A DNA stretch of 64,000 bases from Pseudomonas fluvialis (lineage in GTDB: Bacteria; Pseudomonadota; Gammaproteobacteria; Pseudomonadales; Pseudomonadaceae): contig NZ_NMQV01000022.1 in NCBI RefSeq assembly GCF_002234375.1, forward strand, positions 1 to 64,000. The letters are read 5' to 3'. The notes under the pieces are model-generated. The model did no database searches, had not been told where the DNA came from, and saw only the letters and a list, made by a program, of their open reading frames with translations. Numbering within the stretch: position 1 is the stretch's first letter; each line of letters begins with the position of its first letter. Positions 18,891 through 32,748 of the stretch are shown piece after piece. Made by a program: the position numbers and the translations under genes.

Positions 18891-18979
18891 AGAATGCAGT
18901 GCCTTTCCGAGACCCATAAATTCAGCCTTCATGCCATCCGCATGAAGGTATGTCAGACCAGAAAACAACGGAGTCCAGC

Positions 18980-20236
18980 ATGGGATACCAAAAGATCCAG
19001 GTGCCTGCAGTCGGTGACAAAATCACCGTCAATGCCGACATGTCCTTGAACGTACCGAACAATCCGATCATTCCCTACATCGAGGGTGACGGTATCGGTG
19101 TCGACATCAGTCCGGTGATGATCAAGGTGGTCGATGCCGCCGTTGAGAAGGCCTACGCGGGCCAGCGCAAGATCGCCTGGATGGAAGTCTATGCTGGCGA
19201 GAAAGCCACCCAGGTCTATGACCAGGACACCTGGCTGCCCAAGGAAACCCTCGAAGCCGTGCGCGACTACGTGGTGTCGATCAAGGGCCCGCTGACCACG
19301 CCGGTAGGGGGTGGTATCCGTTCGCTGAACGTCGCGCTGCGTCAGGAGCTTGACCTGTATGTCTGCCAGCGTCCGGTGCGCTGGTTCACTGGCGTGCCCA
19401 GCCCGGTCAAGAAGCCGGGCGATGTCGACATGGTGATCTTCCGCGAGAACTCCGAAGATATCTACGCGGGTGTCGAGTGGAAGGCTGGCAGCCCTGAGGC
19501 CGAGAAGGTCATCAAGTTCCTCACCGAGGAAATGGGCGTCAAGAAAATTCGCTTCACCGAGAATTGCGGTATCGGCATCAAGCCGGTTTCCCTCGAGGGC
19601 ACCAAGCGCCTGATGCGCAAGGCACTGCAGTATGCGGTAGATAACAACCGCAGCTCAGTGACCATCGTGCACAAAGGCAACATCATGAAGTTCACCGAAG
19701 GTGCCTTCAAAGAGTGGGGCTACGAGGTAGCGCGTGACGAGTTTGGTGCCGAGCTGCTGGATGGCGGCCCGTGGATGCAGTTCAAGAACCCCAATACCGG
19801 CAAGAATATTGTGGTTAAAGACGCGATTGCTGACGCCATGTTGCAGCAGATCCTGCTGCGTCCGGCCGAGTACGACGTGATCGCCACCCTGAACCTCAAT
19901 GGTGACTACCTGTCCGACGCCCTGGCGGCTGAAGTCGGTGGTATCGGTATTGCTCCGGGTGCCAACCTCTCGGATACCGTAGCCATGTTCGAGGCTACTC
20001 ATGGTACTGCGCCGAAGTATGCCGGTCTCGACAAGGTCAACCCGGGTTCGCTGATTCTTTCTGCCGAGATGATGCTGCGTCACATGGGCTGGACCGAAGC
20101 GGCTGATCTGATCATCAAGGGCACCGAAGGCGCCATCGCGGCCAAGACCGTGACCTACGACTTCGAGCGTCTGATGGAAGATGCCAAGCTGCTGTCCTGC
20201 TCCGAATTCGGTGATGCGACCATCGCGCACATGTAA
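18980..20236 (+). CDS. icd: NADP-dependent isocitrate dehydrogenase (dimeric type)
   Basis: Encodes 418 residues. It oxidatively decarboxylates isocitrate to 2-oxoglutarate in the TCA cycle. Ser115 in GGGIRSLNV corresponds to the AceK phosphorylation site of E. coli Icd. The dehydrogenase signature [17 protein letters not shown] is intact, as are the isocitrate Arg residues and [13 protein letters not shown] at 18980 before GYQKIQVP gives the normal length; a frame extension of 10 codons upstream lacks support. The upstream region carries two strong palindromes. A bidirectional terminator follows. Confidence 0.97.
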   Translation: MGYQKIQVPAVGDKITVNADMSLNVPNNPIIPYIEGDGIGVDISPVMIKVVDAAVEKAYAGQRKIAWMEVYAGEKATQVYDQDTWLPKETLEAVRDYVVSIKGPLTTPVGGGIRSLNVALRQELDLYVCQRPVRWFTGVPSPVKKPGDVDMVIFRENSEDIYAGVEWKAGSPEAEKVIKFLTEEMGVKKIRFTENCGIGIKPVSLEGTKRLMRKALQYAVDNNRSSVTIVHKGNIMKFTEGAFKEWGYEVARDEFGAELLDGGPWMQFKNPNTGKNIVVKDAIADAMLQQILLRPAEYDVIATLNLNGDYLSDALAAEVGGIGIAPGANLSDTVAMFEATHGTAPKYAGLDKVNPGSLILSAEMMLRHMGWTEAADLIIKGTEGAIAAKTVTYDFERLMEDAKLLSCSEFGDATIAHM

Positions 20237-20250
20237 TTCGCTTGCTGGTA

Positions 20251-20286
20251 AACAACAAGGCCGCTGATTTCAGCGGCCTTGTTGTT
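20251..20286. terminator. Bidirectional terminator between icd and cspD
   Basis: AACAACAAGGCCGCTGA with its complement around a short TTT-type loop; GC-rich core and AT-rich flanks on both sides of the convergent genes. Confidence 0.85.
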
Positions 20287-20297
20287 TATGCGTTACT

Positions 20298-20555
20298 TCA
20301 GGCTTCGGCGGTATGGCGCAAAGGTGCGGTGGTCTGTGCTTCGCCGCTGCTGGTAACGGCGCGGATATTGACCGCATGCAGGCCCTTGGGGCCCTGAATG
20401 ATTTCGAACTGAACCGGCTGTCCGGCCTTGAGGGTCTTGTATCCGTCCATTTCGATGGCGGAATAGTGTGCGAACAGGTCCTCATCGCGACCTTCGGCGA
20501 GGACGAAGCCATAGCCTTTGGCGTTGTTGAACCACTTGACCTTACCACTGAGCAT
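20298..20555 (-). CDS. cspD: Cold-shock-like protein CspD
   Basis: Encodes 85 residues: a single OB-fold cold-shock domain plus a short C-terminal tail, which distinguishes CspD from the 67-70-residue CspA type. RNP1 appears as KGYGFV and RNP2 as DLFAHY. In E. coli CspD is a stationary-phase, single-strand-binding inhibitor of replication. Start ATG 20555 behind GAGGGA. It is divergent from clpS, the conserved arrangement. The shared 213-base region includes inverted repeats TACCCG-gtca-CGGGTA (20652-20667) and TTGAC-gtta-GTCAA (20689-20702). Confidence 0.95.
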   Translation of the reverse strand: MLSGKVKWFNNAKGYGFVLAEGRDEDLFAHYSAIEMDGYKTLKAGQPVQFEIIQGPKGLHAVNIRAVTSSGEAQTTAPLRHTAEA

Positions 20556-20768
20556 GCTGTCATCCCTCTGCAAAGGACCCCATGGCTGGGGTATCATCCA
20601 CCCTGAATCCGATCTGGCGTGGTCACGCTGTGCCTGGATCGAACCCTGCACTACCCGGTCACGGGTATGCACTGTTTTTATCATTCTTTTGACGTTAGTC
20701 AAGGCGCTATGCTGTGCCTGTGCGCAGGCGCGCAAACCTGACGGCCATTCGCAGGCGGTTTTCTCGAA

Positions 20769-21131
20769 ATGAGTACAACCTTTCAATTTCGCCCATTGCG
20801 CGCGCAGGGGCCGCAACAGCCGGCCGAGCATGACGCCGACGACCTGTTGCTGGAGGAGGCTCGGCCGAGCCTGCAAGCGCCCCCCATGTACAAGGTGGTC
20901 ATGCTCAACGATGACTACACGCCAATGGATTTTGTCGTGGAAGTTCTCGAAACATTTTTTGGCCTGCAGCGTGAGGCGGCAACGCGCATCATGCTGGCAG
21001 TGCATACCGAAGGGCGGGCGGTATGCGGACTGTTTACCCGCGATGTGGCAGAAACCAAGGCCATGCTGGTGAATCAGTACGCGCGCGAATGCCAGCATCC
21101 GCTACTCTGTGAAATAGAGAAAGACGGCTAG
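20769..21131 (+). CDS. clpS: ClpA adaptor ClpS
   Basis: Encodes 120 residues. ClpS delivers N-degron substrates, those with Leu, Phe, Tyr or Trp at the N terminus, to ClpAP. The [21 protein letters not shown] segment with the substrate-pocket Asn-Asp-Asp and the C-terminal CEIEKDG are diagnostic. The N-terminal 38 residues form the mobile extension that engages ClpA. It is 66 bases upstream of clpA. The two enzymes that make such N-degrons, bpt and aat, follow just downstream, so a whole N-degron pathway is clustered here. Confidence 0.97.
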   Translation: MSTTFQFRPLRAQGPQQPAEHDADDLLLEEARPSLQAPPMYKVVMLNDDYTPMDFVVEVLETFFGLQREAATRIMLAVHTEGRAVCGLFTRDVAETKAMLVNQYARECQHPLLCEIEKDG

Positions 21132-21197
21132 CAGCGGCCTGTGGTCAGGCTGAGCTGATGGTCGAGCAGGCTTGGGTCGGGACGATGAGGTGAAGTT

Positions 21198-23471
21198 ATG
21201 TTGAATCGTGAGCTGGAAGTCACCCTCAATCTCGCTTTCAAGGCGGCGCGTGCCAAGCGCCATGAATTCATGACGGTCGAGCATTTGCTCCTGGCGTTGC
21301 TCGACAATGATGCCGCGATGCACGTACTGCGTGCCTGTGGGGTCAATCTGGAGCGCCTGCGTCGTGAGTTGCAGGAGTTCATCGACTCCACGACGCCGTT
21401 GATTCCCACGCAGGATGAAGAGCGCGAAACGCAGCCCACCTTGGGTTTCCAGCGCGTGCTGCAGCGCGCGGTGTTTCATGTACAGAGTTCGGGCAAGCGG
21501 GAGGTGACCGGCGCCAATGTGCTGGTGGCCATCTTCAGCGAGCAGGAGAGCCAGGCGGTATTTCTGCTCAAGCAGCAGAACGTGGCGCGTATCGATGTGG
21601 TCAATTTCATTGCTCATGGCATTTCCAAGGTGCAGGGGCCTCATGAGCAGCCGGATGCCGAACAGGAAAGCCAGGATGAAGAGGGTGGTGAGGCGGTCAG
21701 CGCGAGTAATCCGCTGGAAGCCTATGCGTCCAACCTCAATGAGCAAGCGCGTCAGGGGCGGATTGATCCGTTGGTTGGCCGTGAGCCTGAAGTGGAGCGC
21801 GTAGCGCAGATCCTGGCGCGTCGGCGTAAGAACAACCCATTGCTGGTGGGAGAGGCCGGTGTGGGTAAGACGGCCATCGCCGAAGGCCTGGCCAAGCGCA
21901 TTGTCGATAGTCAGGTGCCGGACTTGCTGACTGACAGCGTGGTCTATTCCCTTGATCTCGGCGCTTTGTTGGCGGGCACCAAGTACCGTGGTGACTTCGA
22001 GAAGCGCTTCAAGGCCTTGCTCAACGAGTTGCGCAAGCGCCCACAGGCCATCCTGTTCATCGACGAGATCCACACCATCATTGGTGCTGGTGCTGCGTCC
22101 GGGGGCGTCATGGATGCCTCCAACCTGCTCAAGCCACTGCTCTCCTCGGGGGAGATTCGCTGCATTGGTTCGACGACCTTTCAGGAGTTTCGTGGGATTT
22201 TCGAGAAGGATCGTGCCTTGGCGCGGCGCTTCCAGAAGGTCGATGTGGTTGAGCCGTCGGTCGAGGATACGGTGGGCATCCTGCGCGGCCTGAAGGCGCG
22301 TTTCGAGGAGCATCACCATATCCAGTACAGCGACGAAGCCCTGCGTGCGGCTGCTGAGCTGGCGGCGCGCTATATCAATGACCGGCATATGCCGGACAAG
22401 GCGATCGACGTGATTGACGAGGCGGGCGCCTATCAGCGCCTGCAGCCGGAAGACAAGCGAGCCAAGTGCATCGATGTCGCTCAGGTCGAGGATATCGTGG
22501 CGAAGATCGCGCGAATTCCGCCGAAGCATGTCAGCAGCTCGGACAAGGAGTTGCTGCGCAATCTGGAGCGTGACTTGCGCCTGACGGTGTTTGGTCAGGA
22601 CGAGGCGATCGACTCGCTGGCTACCGCCATCAAGTTGTCGCGGGCTGGGCTCAAGTCGCCTGACAAGCCGGTGGGTTCTTTCCTGTTTGCCGGCCCCACC
22701 GGGGTGGGCAAGACCGAGGTGGCGCGGCAGCTAGCCAAGTCACTGGGTGTGGAGTTGCTGCGCTTCGACATGTCTGAATACATGGAGCGGCATACGGTGT
22801 CGCGGTTGATTGGTGCGCCGCCTGGCTACGTTGGCTTCGACCAGGGTGGCTTGCTTACCGAGGCAATCAGCAAACAGCCGCATTGTGTATTGCTGCTCGA
22901 TGAGATCGAGAAGGCTCATCCCGAAGTCTTCAACCTGTTGCTGCAGGTAATGGATCACGGCACCTTGACCGATAACAACGGGCGTAAGGCCGACTTGCGC
23001 AACGTGATTCTGGTGATGACCACCAATGCCGGGGCAGAAACCGCCGCACGTGCTTCCATGGGCTTTACCCAGCAGGATCACTCCTCGGATGCCATGGAGG
23101 TGATCAAGAAGGGGTTCACTCCAGAGTTTCGCAACCGCCTGGATGCAATCATCCAGTTTGGTCGCCTGAGCCACCAGGTTATCAAGAACATCGTCGACAA
23201 GTTCCTGGTGGAGCTGCAGGCGCAGCTTGAGGATAAGCATGTGCAGCTGGATGTCAGCGAAGCGGCGCGTGACTGGCTGGCCGAACACGGTTATGACCCG
23301 CAGATGGGGGCGCGGCCGATGGCACGACTGATCCAGGACAAGATCAAGCGGCCCTTGGCCGAGGAGATCCTGTTTGGTGAGTTGGCAGAAGGCGGCGGGT
23401 TGGTGCGGTTCGAGCTGGAGGGCGAGAGCCTGGCCTTTCATATCGAAAGCACGCTGCCACAGCCAGCCTGA
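21198..23471 (+). CDS. clpA: ATP-dependent Clp protease ATP-binding subunit ClpA
   Basis: Encodes 757 residues. It is the AAA+ unfoldase of ClpAP. Domains: Clp N-domain (two repeats, about 1-145), an acidic linker, AAA1 with Walker A GEAGVGKT near 217 and FIDEIHT, AAA2 with Walker A GPTGVGKT near 498 and [13 protein letters not shown], and a C-terminal D2-small domain with [24 protein letters not shown]. The ClpP-binding IGL-type loop is expected in AAA2. Start at ATG 21198 after GAGGTGAAG. A strong terminator follows. Confidence 0.97.
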   Translation: MLNRELEVTLNLAFKAARAKRHEFMTVEHLLLALLDNDAAMHVLRACGVNLERLRRELQEFIDSTTPLIPTQDEERETQPTLGFQRVLQRAVFHVQSSGKREVTGANVLVAIFSEQESQAVFLLKQQNVARIDVVNFIAHGISKVQGPHEQPDAEQESQDEEGGEAVSASNPLEAYASNLNEQARQGRIDPLVGREPEVERVAQILARRRKNNPLLVGEAGVGKTAIAEGLAKRIVDSQVPDLLTDSVVYSLDLGALLAGTKYRGDFEKRFKALLNELRKRPQAILFIDEIHTIIGAGAASGGVMDASNLLKPLLSSGEIRCIGSTTFQEFRGIFEKDRALARRFQKVDVVEPSVEDTVGILRGLKARFEEHHHIQYSDEALRAAAELAARYINDRHMPDKAIDVIDEAGAYQRLQPEDKRAKCIDVAQVEDIVAKIARIPPKHVSSSDKELLRNLERDLRLTVFGQDEAIDSLATAIKLSRAGLKSPDKPVGSFLFAGPTGVGKTEVARQLAKSLGVELLRFDMSEYMERHTVSRLIGAPPGYVGFDQGGLLTEAISKQPHCVLLLDEIEKAHPEVFNLLLQVMDHGTLTDNNGRKADLRNVILVMTTNAGAETAARASMGFTQQDHSSDAMEVIKKGFTPEFRNRLDAIIQFGRLSHQVIKNIVDKFLVELQAQLEDKHVQLDVSEAARDWLAEHGYDPQMGARPMARLIQDKIKRPLAEEILFGELAEGGGLVRFELEGESLAFHIESTLPQPA

Positions 23472-23488
23472 GGTTGTTGTACGCAACG

Positions 23489-23517
23489 CAAAACGCCCGG
23501 CTTGACCGGGCGTTTTG
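23489..23517. terminator. Bidirectional terminator between clpA and infA
   Basis: CAAAACGCCCGG and its complement with a 5-base loop and T4 flank; serves convergent clpA and infA. Confidence 0.9.
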
Positions 23518-23531
23518 TTGACTGCCTGAGA

Positions 23532-23750
23532 TCAGCGGGCGCGGTAGGTAATGCGGCCTTTGCTCAGGTCATAGGGCGTCAGCTCCACGCGGACCTTGTC
23601 GCCAGTCAGAATGCGGATGTAGTTCTTGCGCATCTTTCCGGAGATATGCGCGGTAACGACGTGCCCGTTTTCCAACTCCACGCGGAACATGGTGTTGGGC
23701 AGGGTGTCGACGACAGTGCCTTCCATTTCGAAGCTGTCTTCTTTCGACAT
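23532..23750 (-). CDS. infA: Translation initiation factor IF-1
   Basis: Encodes 72 residues, the standard IF-1 length, a single S1/OB-fold. Sequence features are the start [32 protein letters not shown] and the basic C terminus. IF-1 occupies the ribosomal A site during initiation. Start ATG 23750. The infA-bpt-aat minus-strand arrangement is conserved in Pseudomonas. Confidence 0.98.
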
Positions 23751-23851
23751 GCAGTAAAGCCCTCGGTAACCAATGAGTGGCCTGGCGCATGGCGCGACAG
23801 GCAAAAACGGCGTGCATTGTGCACGAAATAAGGGTAGGACGCCAAGGGGCA

Positions 23852-24559
23852 TCAGTTGGCTTGCAGCCATTGCTGGCGAATCAGCAATTGCAGCGGGCGG
23901 TATTCGCTCTTGTAGTTCATCTTGCGGCAGTTCTTGATCCAGTAGCCCAGGTACAGGGCTTCCAGGCCCAGGCGGCGGCACTCTTCGATCTGCCAGAGAA
24001 TGGCAAAGCGTCCCAGGCTGCGTGCTGCCTGGTCGGGGTCGAAAAAGGTATAGACCGCTGAGAGGCCGTTGGGCAGGACGTCGGTTACGGCTAGGGCCAG
24101 TAACTCGCCTTGCAGACGAAACTCATAAAAACGCAGGAAATCCAGGTTGCGAACCAGGAAGCTATGGAACTGCTCGGGGCTTGGGGGGTACATGTCACCG
24201 TCGGCGTGTCGGCTGTCGATGTAGCGTGCATACAGGCGGTAATACTCCTCGCTGAAGATGGGGAGTGCTGCTTGTACCTGCAGGTCGCGATTGCGTTGCA
24301 GGATTCTCCGCTGGCTGCGGTTGGCGCGAAACTGGGCGGCCGGGATACGTGCCGCCACGCAAGCCTGGCAGTGTTGGCAGTGAGGGCGATACAGGTGATC
24401 GCCGCTGCGCCGGAAACCTCGCTCGGAGAGCGCCGCATAGAGTTCGGCAGACATTGGCAGGCTGGGGTCAAGGAAAAGCGTAGTGGCCTGTTGCTCCGGC
24501 AGGTAGCTGCAGGGGTGTGGCTGGGTGGCGTAGAACTTCAGTTCGCTCAGCTCGGTCAT
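23852..24559 (-). CDS. bpt: Aspartate/glutamate leucyltransferase (Bpt)
   Basis: Encodes 235 residues. It transfers leucine from Leu-tRNA to proteins with N-terminal Asp or Glu, creating an N-degron for ClpS-ClpAP. The family Cys cluster is present: Cys17 in HPCSYL and CQHCQACV at 61-68. The GNAT-like C-terminal domain includes [20 protein letters not shown], which is typical of the family. Start at ATG 24559 before TELSEL; a 5-residue longer form is possible. Works with Aat next door. Confidence 0.93.
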
Positions 24560-24626
24560 GCGCGCCTCGTACATGGCGGGTGGCCGGTGGGTCAGGTGGC
24601 CTGCGAGGGCCTGTGTTCAGTGTATG

Positions 24627-25328
24627 TCAGTGACTGTTGTTTGTCGGCGTGGCCTGCCAGCAATCCGGCTGATCGAGACAATCCTGTAGGTGCTGGGCGA
24701 AGCGCTGCCGGGAAATTTCTTCGGCGCCGAGGCTGTGCAGGTGTGCCGTGCTCATCTGACAGTCGATCAGCTGGCAACCGCCCGCGGCAAGGCGCTGCAC
24801 CAGATGGACAAAGGCAATCTTGGACGCGTTGGTGCAGTGGCTGAACATCGATTCGCCGAAGAACAGCTGTCCCATGGCCAGGCCATACAGACCGCCGACC
24901 AGTTGGTCGTCCAGGCGCACTTCCACGGAGTGGGCAATGCCGCGCTGGTGCAGTTGCAGGTAGGCGGCCTGCATGCGCTCGGTAATCCAGGTGCCGTCGG
25001 CGTCGCGCCGTGGCCCCGCGCAAGCGCTGAGTACGGCGGCGAAGTCCTGGTCGAAGGTCACGCGGAAACGCTGTTGGCGGAGCAGCTTGGCCAGGCTGCG
25101 CGAAACGTGCAGATGCTGGGGGAGCAGCACGCAGCGCGGGTCGGGCGACCACCAGAGGAGCGGCTGGCCCTGCTGGTACCAGGGAAAGCAGCCGTGCCGG
25201 TAGGCGGCAATCAGCCGTTCCACCGAGAGATCACCGCCCGCTGCCAGCAGGCCGTTGGGCTCGCGCCAGGCCTGCGACAGGGGAGGGAAGTGCAGTGACT
25301 CGCGATCGAGCCAGGTCAGGGTCGGCAC
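24627..25328 (-). CDS. aat: Leucyl/phenylalanyl-tRNA-protein transferase
   Basis: Encodes 233 residues. Aat adds Leu or Phe to proteins with N-terminal Lys or Arg, marking them for ClpS-ClpAP. Diagnostic motifs are [22 protein letters not shown] near the N terminus, [32 protein letters not shown] and [15 protein letters not shown]. The start codon is GTG at 25328, 3 bases after the trxB stop, so trxB-aat-bpt may be cotranscribed. Confidence 0.97.
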   Translation of the reverse strand: MPTLTWLDRESLHFPPLSQAWREPNGLLAAGGDLSVERLIAAYRHGCFPWYQQGQPLLWWSPDPRCVLLPQHLHVSRSLAKLLRQQRFRVTFDQDFAAVLSACAGPRRDADGTWITERMQAAYLQLHQRGIAHSVEVRLDDQLVGGLYGLAMGQLFFGESMFSHCTNASKIAFVHLVQRLAAGGCQLIDCQMSTAHLHSLGAEEISRQRFAQHLQDCLDQPDCWQATPTNNSH

Positions 25329-25331
25329 TGA

Positions 25332-26291
<960 letters not shown>

Positions 26292-26516
26292 TCATAAGTC
26301 TTTGTCGCAAAAGGAAAAGCGTGCGCGTATCGCGCGCCGCGCGAAAAACTGTCGGGTATGCTACACCGAAGCGGCCGAGCTGCGGGAGCTTGTCTGGAAC
26401 TGCGCGTGGCGCTGCTGGTCGAACGGCAGCGCATGGCAAGCGTCCGGCAAACCCGTACAATGCCGGCCAGGTATTGTGTTTCAGGCGTCCCTGCGCACCC
26501 AAGGAATCGTTGCGTT

Positions 26517-28919
26517 TTGAAGAGCACCCCGAAAACCCAGGCGCTGCCGCAATGGCGGCAACAGTTGCACTACCGGCTCAAGGAGGGCGCCTTGATCGCC
26601 TTCGTCGCCTTGTGCCTGTTCCTCTTGATGACCTTGATGACCTACAGCATCAATGATCCGGGCTGGGATCATAATGTGCGTGTGGCGCAGATCCAGAATG
26701 CCGGTGGCGCCATCGGTGCGTGGATTTCCAGCATCCTGTTCATGGCGCTGGGCTATTTTGCCTTTCTCTTTCCGCTGCTGCTGGGGATCAAGGCTTGGCA
26801 GGTATTTCGCCAGCGCCACCAGCCGTTCCAATGGAGTGGCTGGCTGATTTCCTGGCGGGGCATTGGCCTGGTGCTGTTGGTGATTTCCGGCTCGGCGCTG
26901 GCCTATATCCATTTCCAGAGCAACAGTGAATTGCCGGCTTCGGCGGGGGGGGCGCTGGGGGAAAGCATTGGCCAGCTGGGCATCCAGATGCTCAACGTGC
27001 AGGGCAGTACGTTGCTGTTCCTCGCGGTGTTCCTGTTCGGCTTGACCGTGTTTGCCGATTTCTCCTGGTTTCGCCTGATGGACCTGACCGGCAAAATCAC
27101 CCTCGACCTGATCGAGCTGGTACACAGCCTGATTACCCGCTGGTGGGAGGCGCGTCTGGAACGCAAGGCGCAGCAGGCCCAGTTGCGTGAGCTGGACTCG
27201 GTAGTCGCCGAGGTGGCCGCGCCGGTACTCAGCGACAAGCGTGAGCAGGCTCGGGTCAAGGAACGCCTGCTGGAACGCGAGGAAGCCCTGACCAAGCACA
27301 TGCACAGCCAGGAAAGCCGCGCACCGGTGGTGATTGCCCCGCCCGTGGAAAGCAAGCCGGCGGCGCCGAGCAAGCGTGTGCTCAAGGAAAAGCAGGCCCC
27401 GCTGTTTGTCGACAGCGCCGTCGAAGGTACCCTGCCGCCGATTTCCATCCTCGATCGTGCCGAGAAAAAGCAAAAGAGCTTCTCGCCTGAGTCGCTGGAG
27501 GCCATGTCGCGCCTGCTGGAGATCAAGCTCAAGGAGTTCGGCGTTGAGGTGGTGGTCGAGTCGGTGCATCCGGGGCCGGTGATCACCCGCTTCGAGATCC
27601 AGCCGGGCGTGGGCGTCAAGGTCAGCCGGATTTCCAACCTGGCCAAGGATCTGGCGCGTTCGCTGGCGGTGATCAGTGTGCGCGTGGTTGAGGTGATTCC
27701 CGGCAAAACCACGGTGGGCATCGAGATTCCCAACGAGGACCGGCAGATCGTCCGCTTCTCCGAAGTGCTGGAGTCCAGCGAGTACGACGATGCCAAATCG
27801 CCGGTGACCCTGGCACTGGGTCACGATATCGGCGGGCGTCCGGTGATTGCCGACCTGGCGCGTATGCCGCACCTGCTGGTGGCCGGTACCACCGGCTCCG
27901 GAAAGTCGGTGGGGGTCAATGCGATGATCCTGTCGATCCTCTTCAAGTCCACGCCGGAAGAGGCGCGGCTGATCATGATCGACCCGAAGATGCTTGAACT
28001 GTCCATCTACGAGGGCATTCCCCACCTGTTGTGTCCGGTGGTGACTGATATGAAGGAGGCCGCCAACGCCCTGCGCTGGTCGGTGGCCGAGATGGAACGG
28101 CGCTACAAGCTGATGGCAGCAATGGGCGTGCGTAACCTGGCCGGCTTCAACCGCAAGGTCAAGGATGCCCAGGAGGCCGGTCAGCCGCTGCATGACCCGC
28201 TGTACAAGCGCGAATCGATGGATGACGAGCCGCCTTACCTGAAGACCTTGCCGACCATCGTGGTGGTGGTGGATGAATTCGCCGACATGATGATGATCGT
28301 CGGCAAGAAGGTCGAAGAGCTGATCGCGCGCATCGCCCAGAAGGCACGTGCCGCCGGTATCCACCTGATCCTCGCCACCCAGCGCCCGTCGGTGGATGTG
28401 ATCACCGGCCTGATCAAGGCCAACATCCCCACGCGCATGGCGTTCCAGGTGTCGAGCAAGATCGACTCACGAACCATCCTCGACCAGGGCGGTGCCGAAC
28501 AGCTGCTTGGCCACGGCGACATGCTTTACCTGCCGCCGGGCACCGGCCTGCCGATCCGCGTACACGGCGCCTTCGTCTCCGACGACGAGGTGCACCGCGT
28601 GGTGGAAGCCTGGAAACTGCGCGGCGCGCCGGACTATATCGAGGACATCCTCGCCGGGGTCGAAGAGGCTGGCAGCGGCTTTGAAGCCGGCAGTGGCGAG
28701 GGCAGCGAAGGCAGCGAGGAAGATCCGCTGTATGACGAGGCGGTGGCATTCGTCCTGGAAAGCCGCCGCGCGTCCATTTCGGCCGTGCAGCGCAAGCTGA
28801 AGATCGGCTACAACCGGGCGGCACGCATGATCGAGGCCATGGAAATGGCCGGCGTGGTCAGCTCGATGAATACCAACGGCTCGCGCGAGGTGCTGGCACC
28901 CGCGTCGATGCGTGACTGA
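26517..28919 (+). CDS. ftsK: DNA translocase FtsK
   Basis: Encodes 800 residues if TTG at 26517 is the start: the next residues [23 protein letters not shown] match the expected N terminus, and AAGGAA lies 10 bases upstream. Longer upstream starts give non-protein-like sequence. FtsK pumps DNA at the septum and activates XerCD at dif. Four membrane helices occupy about residues 26-180, followed by a fairly short linker. The RecA-like motor has Walker A GTTGSGKS near 458 and Walker [10 protein letters not shown] near 581. The winged-helix gamma domain (KOPS/FtsK recognition) is [18 protein letters not shown]...[10 protein letters not shown] at the end. Confidence 0.96.
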   Translation: MKSTPKTQALPQWRQQLHYRLKEGALIAFVALCLFLLMTLMTYSINDPGWDHNVRVAQIQNAGGAIGAWISSILFMALGYFAFLFPLLLGIKAWQVFRQRHQPFQWSGWLISWRGIGLVLLVISGSALAYIHFQSNSELPASAGGALGESIGQLGIQMLNVQGSTLLFLAVFLFGLTVFADFSWFRLMDLTGKITLDLIELVHSLITRWWEARLERKAQQAQLRELDSVVAEVAAPVLSDKREQARVKERLLEREEALTKHMHSQESRAPVVIAPPVESKPAAPSKRVLKEKQAPLFVDSAVEGTLPPISILDRAEKKQKSFSPESLEAMSRLLEIKLKEFGVEVVVESVHPGPVITRFEIQPGVGVKVSRISNLAKDLARSLAVISVRVVEVIPGKTTVGIEIPNEDRQIVRFSEVLESSEYDDAKSPVTLALGHDIGGRPVIADLARMPHLLVAGTTGSGKSVGVNAMILSILFKSTPEEARLIMIDPKMLELSIYEGIPHLLCPVVTDMKEAANALRWSVAEMERRYKLMAAMGVRNLAGFNRKVKDAQEAGQPLHDPLYKRESMDDEPPYLKTLPTIVVVVDEFADMMMIVGKKVEELIARIAQKARAAGIHLILATQRPSVDVITGLIKANIPTRMAFQVSSKIDSRTILDQGGAEQLLGHGDMLYLPPGTGLPIRVHGAFVSDDEVHRVVEAWKLRGAPDYIEDILAGVEEAGSGFEAGSGEGSEGSEEDPLYDEAVAFVLESRRASISAVQRKLKIGYNRAARMIEAMEMAGVVSSMNTNGSREVLAPASMRD

Positions 28920-28938
28920 TGTGCTGACGAGGAAGCCC

Positions 28939-29559
28939 ATGCGCCTGATCCTGACTGCTGTTGTTGCCCTGACCTGGCTGTTTGCCGGCCAGGCTTATGC
29001 CGATGCGGCGAGTGCCCGTCTCAGCGATCTGCTTGGCAAGGCAGAAACCCTCAGCGGGCGCTTTTCCCAGTTGACCCTGGATGCCTCGGGCACCCACCTG
29101 CAGGAGGCCACCGGGCAGATGGAGCTCAAGCGCCCCGGACTGTTCCGTTGGCACACCGATGCGCCGCTGGAGCAGTTACTGGTCAGCAACGGCCAGCAGG
29201 TCTGGCTGTATGACCCGGATCTGGAGCAGGTAACCATTCAGCAGCTCGATCAGCGCCTGACCCATACCCCGGCGCTGCTGCTGTCCGGCGATGTGTCGAA
29301 GATTGGTGAGAACTTCACCATCGAGTTCAAGGAAGCCGGCGATGTGGTGGACTTCATCCTGCGTCCGAAAGCCCGCGATACGCTGTTCGACACGCTGCGT
29401 CTGTCGTTTCGCGGTGGGCTGATCAACGACATGCAGCTGATCGACAGCGTAGGGCAGCGCACCAATATCCTGTTCATGGGCGTGCAGCTGAATCAGCCGC
29501 TGGCTGCCGAGCGTTTCACCTTCGAGATCCCGGCCGGGGTCGATGTGATCCAGCAGTAA
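28939..29559 (+). CDS. lolA: Outer-membrane lipoprotein carrier protein
   Basis: Encodes 206 residues with a 23-residue signal peptide ending AYA. LolA carries lipoproteins such as OprI from LolCDE to LolB across the periplasm. The open beta-barrel pattern is visible: [39 protein letters not shown], and the C-terminal [11 protein letters not shown] at 28939 gives a proper signal peptide; a start 27 bases earlier does not. The ftsK-lolA-rarA-crcB-serS order is conserved in Pseudomonas. Confidence 0.95.
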   Translation: MRLILTAVVALTWLFAGQAYADAASARLSDLLGKAETLSGRFSQLTLDASGTHLQEATGQMELKRPGLFRWHTDAPLEQLLVSNGQQVWLYDPDLEQVTIQQLDQRLTHTPALLLSGDVSKIGENFTIEFKEAGDVVDFILRPKARDTLFDTLRLSFRGGLINDMQLIDSVGQRTNILFMGVQLNQPLAAERFTFEIPAGVDVIQQ

Positions 29560-29562
29560 GCC

Positions 29563-30885
29563 ATGCAGCTGTTTGCCCCGGCCGCGCCGCCACAGCCCCT
29601 GGCTGCGCGCATGCGCGCCAGCTGCCTGGATGAATATGTCGGCCAGCAGCACCTGCTGGCGCCGGGCAAGCCGCTGCGCGAAGCGCTGGAACACGGCGCG
29701 CTGCACTCGATGATCTTCTGGGGGCCGCCCGGGGTGGGCAAGACCACCCTGGCGCGCCTGCTTGCACAGGTCAGTGATGCGCACTTCGAAACGCTCTCGG
29801 CGGTGCTGGCCGGGGTCAAGGAAATCCGCCAGGCCGTGGAAGTGGCTCGCCAGCAGGCGGCCATGGGGCGGCGCACCATCCTCTTCGTCGATGAAGTGCA
29901 CCGTTTCAACAAGAGCCAGCAGGATGCCTTTCTGCCCTACGTGGAAGACGGCACCGTGCTGTTCATCGGCGCGACCACGGAAAACCCTTCGTTCGAGTTG
30001 AACAATGCCTTGCTCTCGCGGGCGCGGGTCTATGTGTTGCAGAGCCTGGATGAGGCCGCGATGCAGCAGCTATTGCAGCGTGCACTCAGTGAGTCGCGTG
30101 GGCTGGGCGATCGCCATTTGCGCCTGGGCGATGCGGCTGCGCAGTTGTTGATCAGCGCGGCCGATGGCGATGGCCGTCGCCTGCTCAACCTTTTGGAAAA
30201 TGCCGCCGACCTGCTGGAGGACGGTGGGGAAATCGACCCGGCGCTGTTGCAGGGCCTGCTGGGCGATGGCCGGCGACGCTTCGACAAGGGTGGCGAGGCC
30301 TTCTACGACCAGATTTCCGCGTTGCACAAGTCGGTGCGTGGCTCCAATCCCGATGCGGCGTTGTATTGGTACGCGCGCATGCTCGATGGCGGCTGCGATC
30401 CGCTGTACCTGGCGCGGCGTGTGGTGCGTATGGCCAGCGAGGACATCGGTAATGCCGATCCGCGTGCGCTGACCCTGTGCCTGAATGCCTGGGATGTACA
30501 GGAGCGCCTGGGCAGCCCCGAGGGCGAGTTGGCGGTGGCGCAGGCGATTGTCTACCTGGCCTGTGCGCCAAAGAGCAATGCCGTGTACATGGCCTTCAAG
30601 GCAGCGATGCGCGATGCTGCCGACTTGGGCTCGCTGGAAGTGCCGCTGCACCTGCGTAACGCCCCCACCAAGCTGATGCGAGAACTGGGTTACGGCGAGG
30701 AATACCGCTACGCGCATGACGAACCGGACGCCTATGCCGCGGGTGAGGATTATTTCCCCGAAACGATGGCACCGCGTCGTTACTACGCACCTGTGCCGCG
30801 CGGATTGGAAGTGAAGATCCGCGACAAATTGGCCCACCTGGCTGCGCTGGATGCGGCAAGTGTGCGACAAAGGAGAAAACCGTGA
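29563..30885 (+). CDS. rarA: Replication-associated recombination protein RarA (MgsA)
   Basis: Encodes 440 residues of a clamp-loader-like AAA+ ATPase acting at stalled replication forks. Walker [10 protein letters not shown] is near residue 55 and Walker [16 protein letters not shown] near 108; sensor residues follow in [12 protein letters not shown]. The C-terminal tetramerisation and MgsA domains include [23 protein letters not shown]. It starts 3 bases after the lolA stop and overlaps crcB by 4 bases. Confidence 0.96.
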   Translation: MQLFAPAAPPQPLAARMRASCLDEYVGQQHLLAPGKPLREALEHGALHSMIFWGPPGVGKTTLARLLAQVSDAHFETLSAVLAGVKEIRQAVEVARQQAAMGRRTILFVDEVHRFNKSQQDAFLPYVEDGTVLFIGATTENPSFELNNALLSRARVYVLQSLDEAAMQQLLQRALSESRGLGDRHLRLGDAAAQLLISAADGDGRRLLNLLENAADLLEDGGEIDPALLQGLLGDGRRRFDKGGEAFYDQISALHKSVRGSNPDAALYWYARMLDGGCDPLYLARRVVRMASEDIGNADPRALTLCLNAWDVQERLGSPEGELAVAQAIVYLACAPKSNAVYMAFKAAMRDAADLGSLEVPLHLRNAPTKLMRELGYGEEYRYAHDEPDAYAAGEDYFPETMAPRRYYAPVPRGLEVKIRDKLAHLAALDAASVRQRRKP

Positions 30886-31256
30886 TCAAGGTTCTGCTGG
30901 CGGTCGCGGCAGGTGGCGCGTTGGGTTCCAGCCTGCGCTTCCTGGTCAGTGCCTGGGTGGTGGCGAACTGGCCGCGGCACTATTACCTGGCGACCCTGGG
31001 GGTCAATCTGCTCGGCTGTTTTGCCATCGGTTTTCTGGCCACCCTGTTTGTCCTGCGTAGCGACCTGCCACTGCCTTTGCGCACGGGCCTGCTGGCCGGG
31101 GTGCTGGGTGGCCTGACGACGTTTTCCAGCTTCAGCCTGGAGTTGCTCAAGCTGGCCGAGAGCGGCCAGTACGCAGTGGCTGCCGGCTATTTGCTGGGTA
31201 GTGTGGCGGGGGGCTTGCTGGCCGCCTGGCTGGGCATGTGCCTGGCACGCTGCTGA
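30882..31256 (+). CDS. crcB: Fluoride channel CrcB/Fluc
   Basis: Encodes 124 residues with four membrane helices. Fluc channels are dual-topology dimers that expel fluoride. The conserved [10 protein letters not shown] and [15 protein letters not shown] motifs line the pore. The start is GTG behind AGGAGA, overlapping the rarA stop codon. Because it is coupled to rarA, there is no room for a fluoride riboswitch directly upstream and I saw none. Confidence 0.95.
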   Translation: MIKVLLAVAAGGALGSSLRFLVSAWVVANWPRHYYLATLGVNLLGCFAIGFLATLFVLRSDLPLPLRTGLLAGVLGGLTTFSSFSLELLKLAESGQYAVAAGYLLGSVAGGLLAAWLGMCLARC

Positions 31257-31346
31257 GGAAAAACGCTGGCTTGCGCCGGCAGACTCCGTAAACTGCCGGG
31301 CATGGCGCCTGGCGCGCATTTATCTGATTGACCTGTTTTGAGATAG

Positions 31347-32630
<1,284 letters not shown>

Positions 32631-32748
32631 GTTGCTCGCGGAATGCTGTGCATGACGCGCGCCATGCGCCATCAGCCCGCCAAGTCCGTAGCAGGTACGT
32701 CGTCGGCGTGGCTCGCCGGTATCGAATTCGTTAACTGAGGCTGTCGTC

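Larger units (their letters stand above)
18589..18979. other. Non-coding icd/nudJ divergent region
   Basis: About 390 bases with no credible gene. In many Pseudomonas genomes the monomeric isocitrate dehydrogenase gene idh lies between icd and this Nudix gene; it is absent here. The region instead holds several TGTAG/CTACA elements, annotated separately, and presumably the icd promoter(s). Confidence 0.55.

Noticed and set aside
26481..28364. A 627-codon open frame antisense to ftsK
   Set aside because: His/Gln/Leu-rich translation without domains; ftsK motifs on the plus strand are unambiguous.
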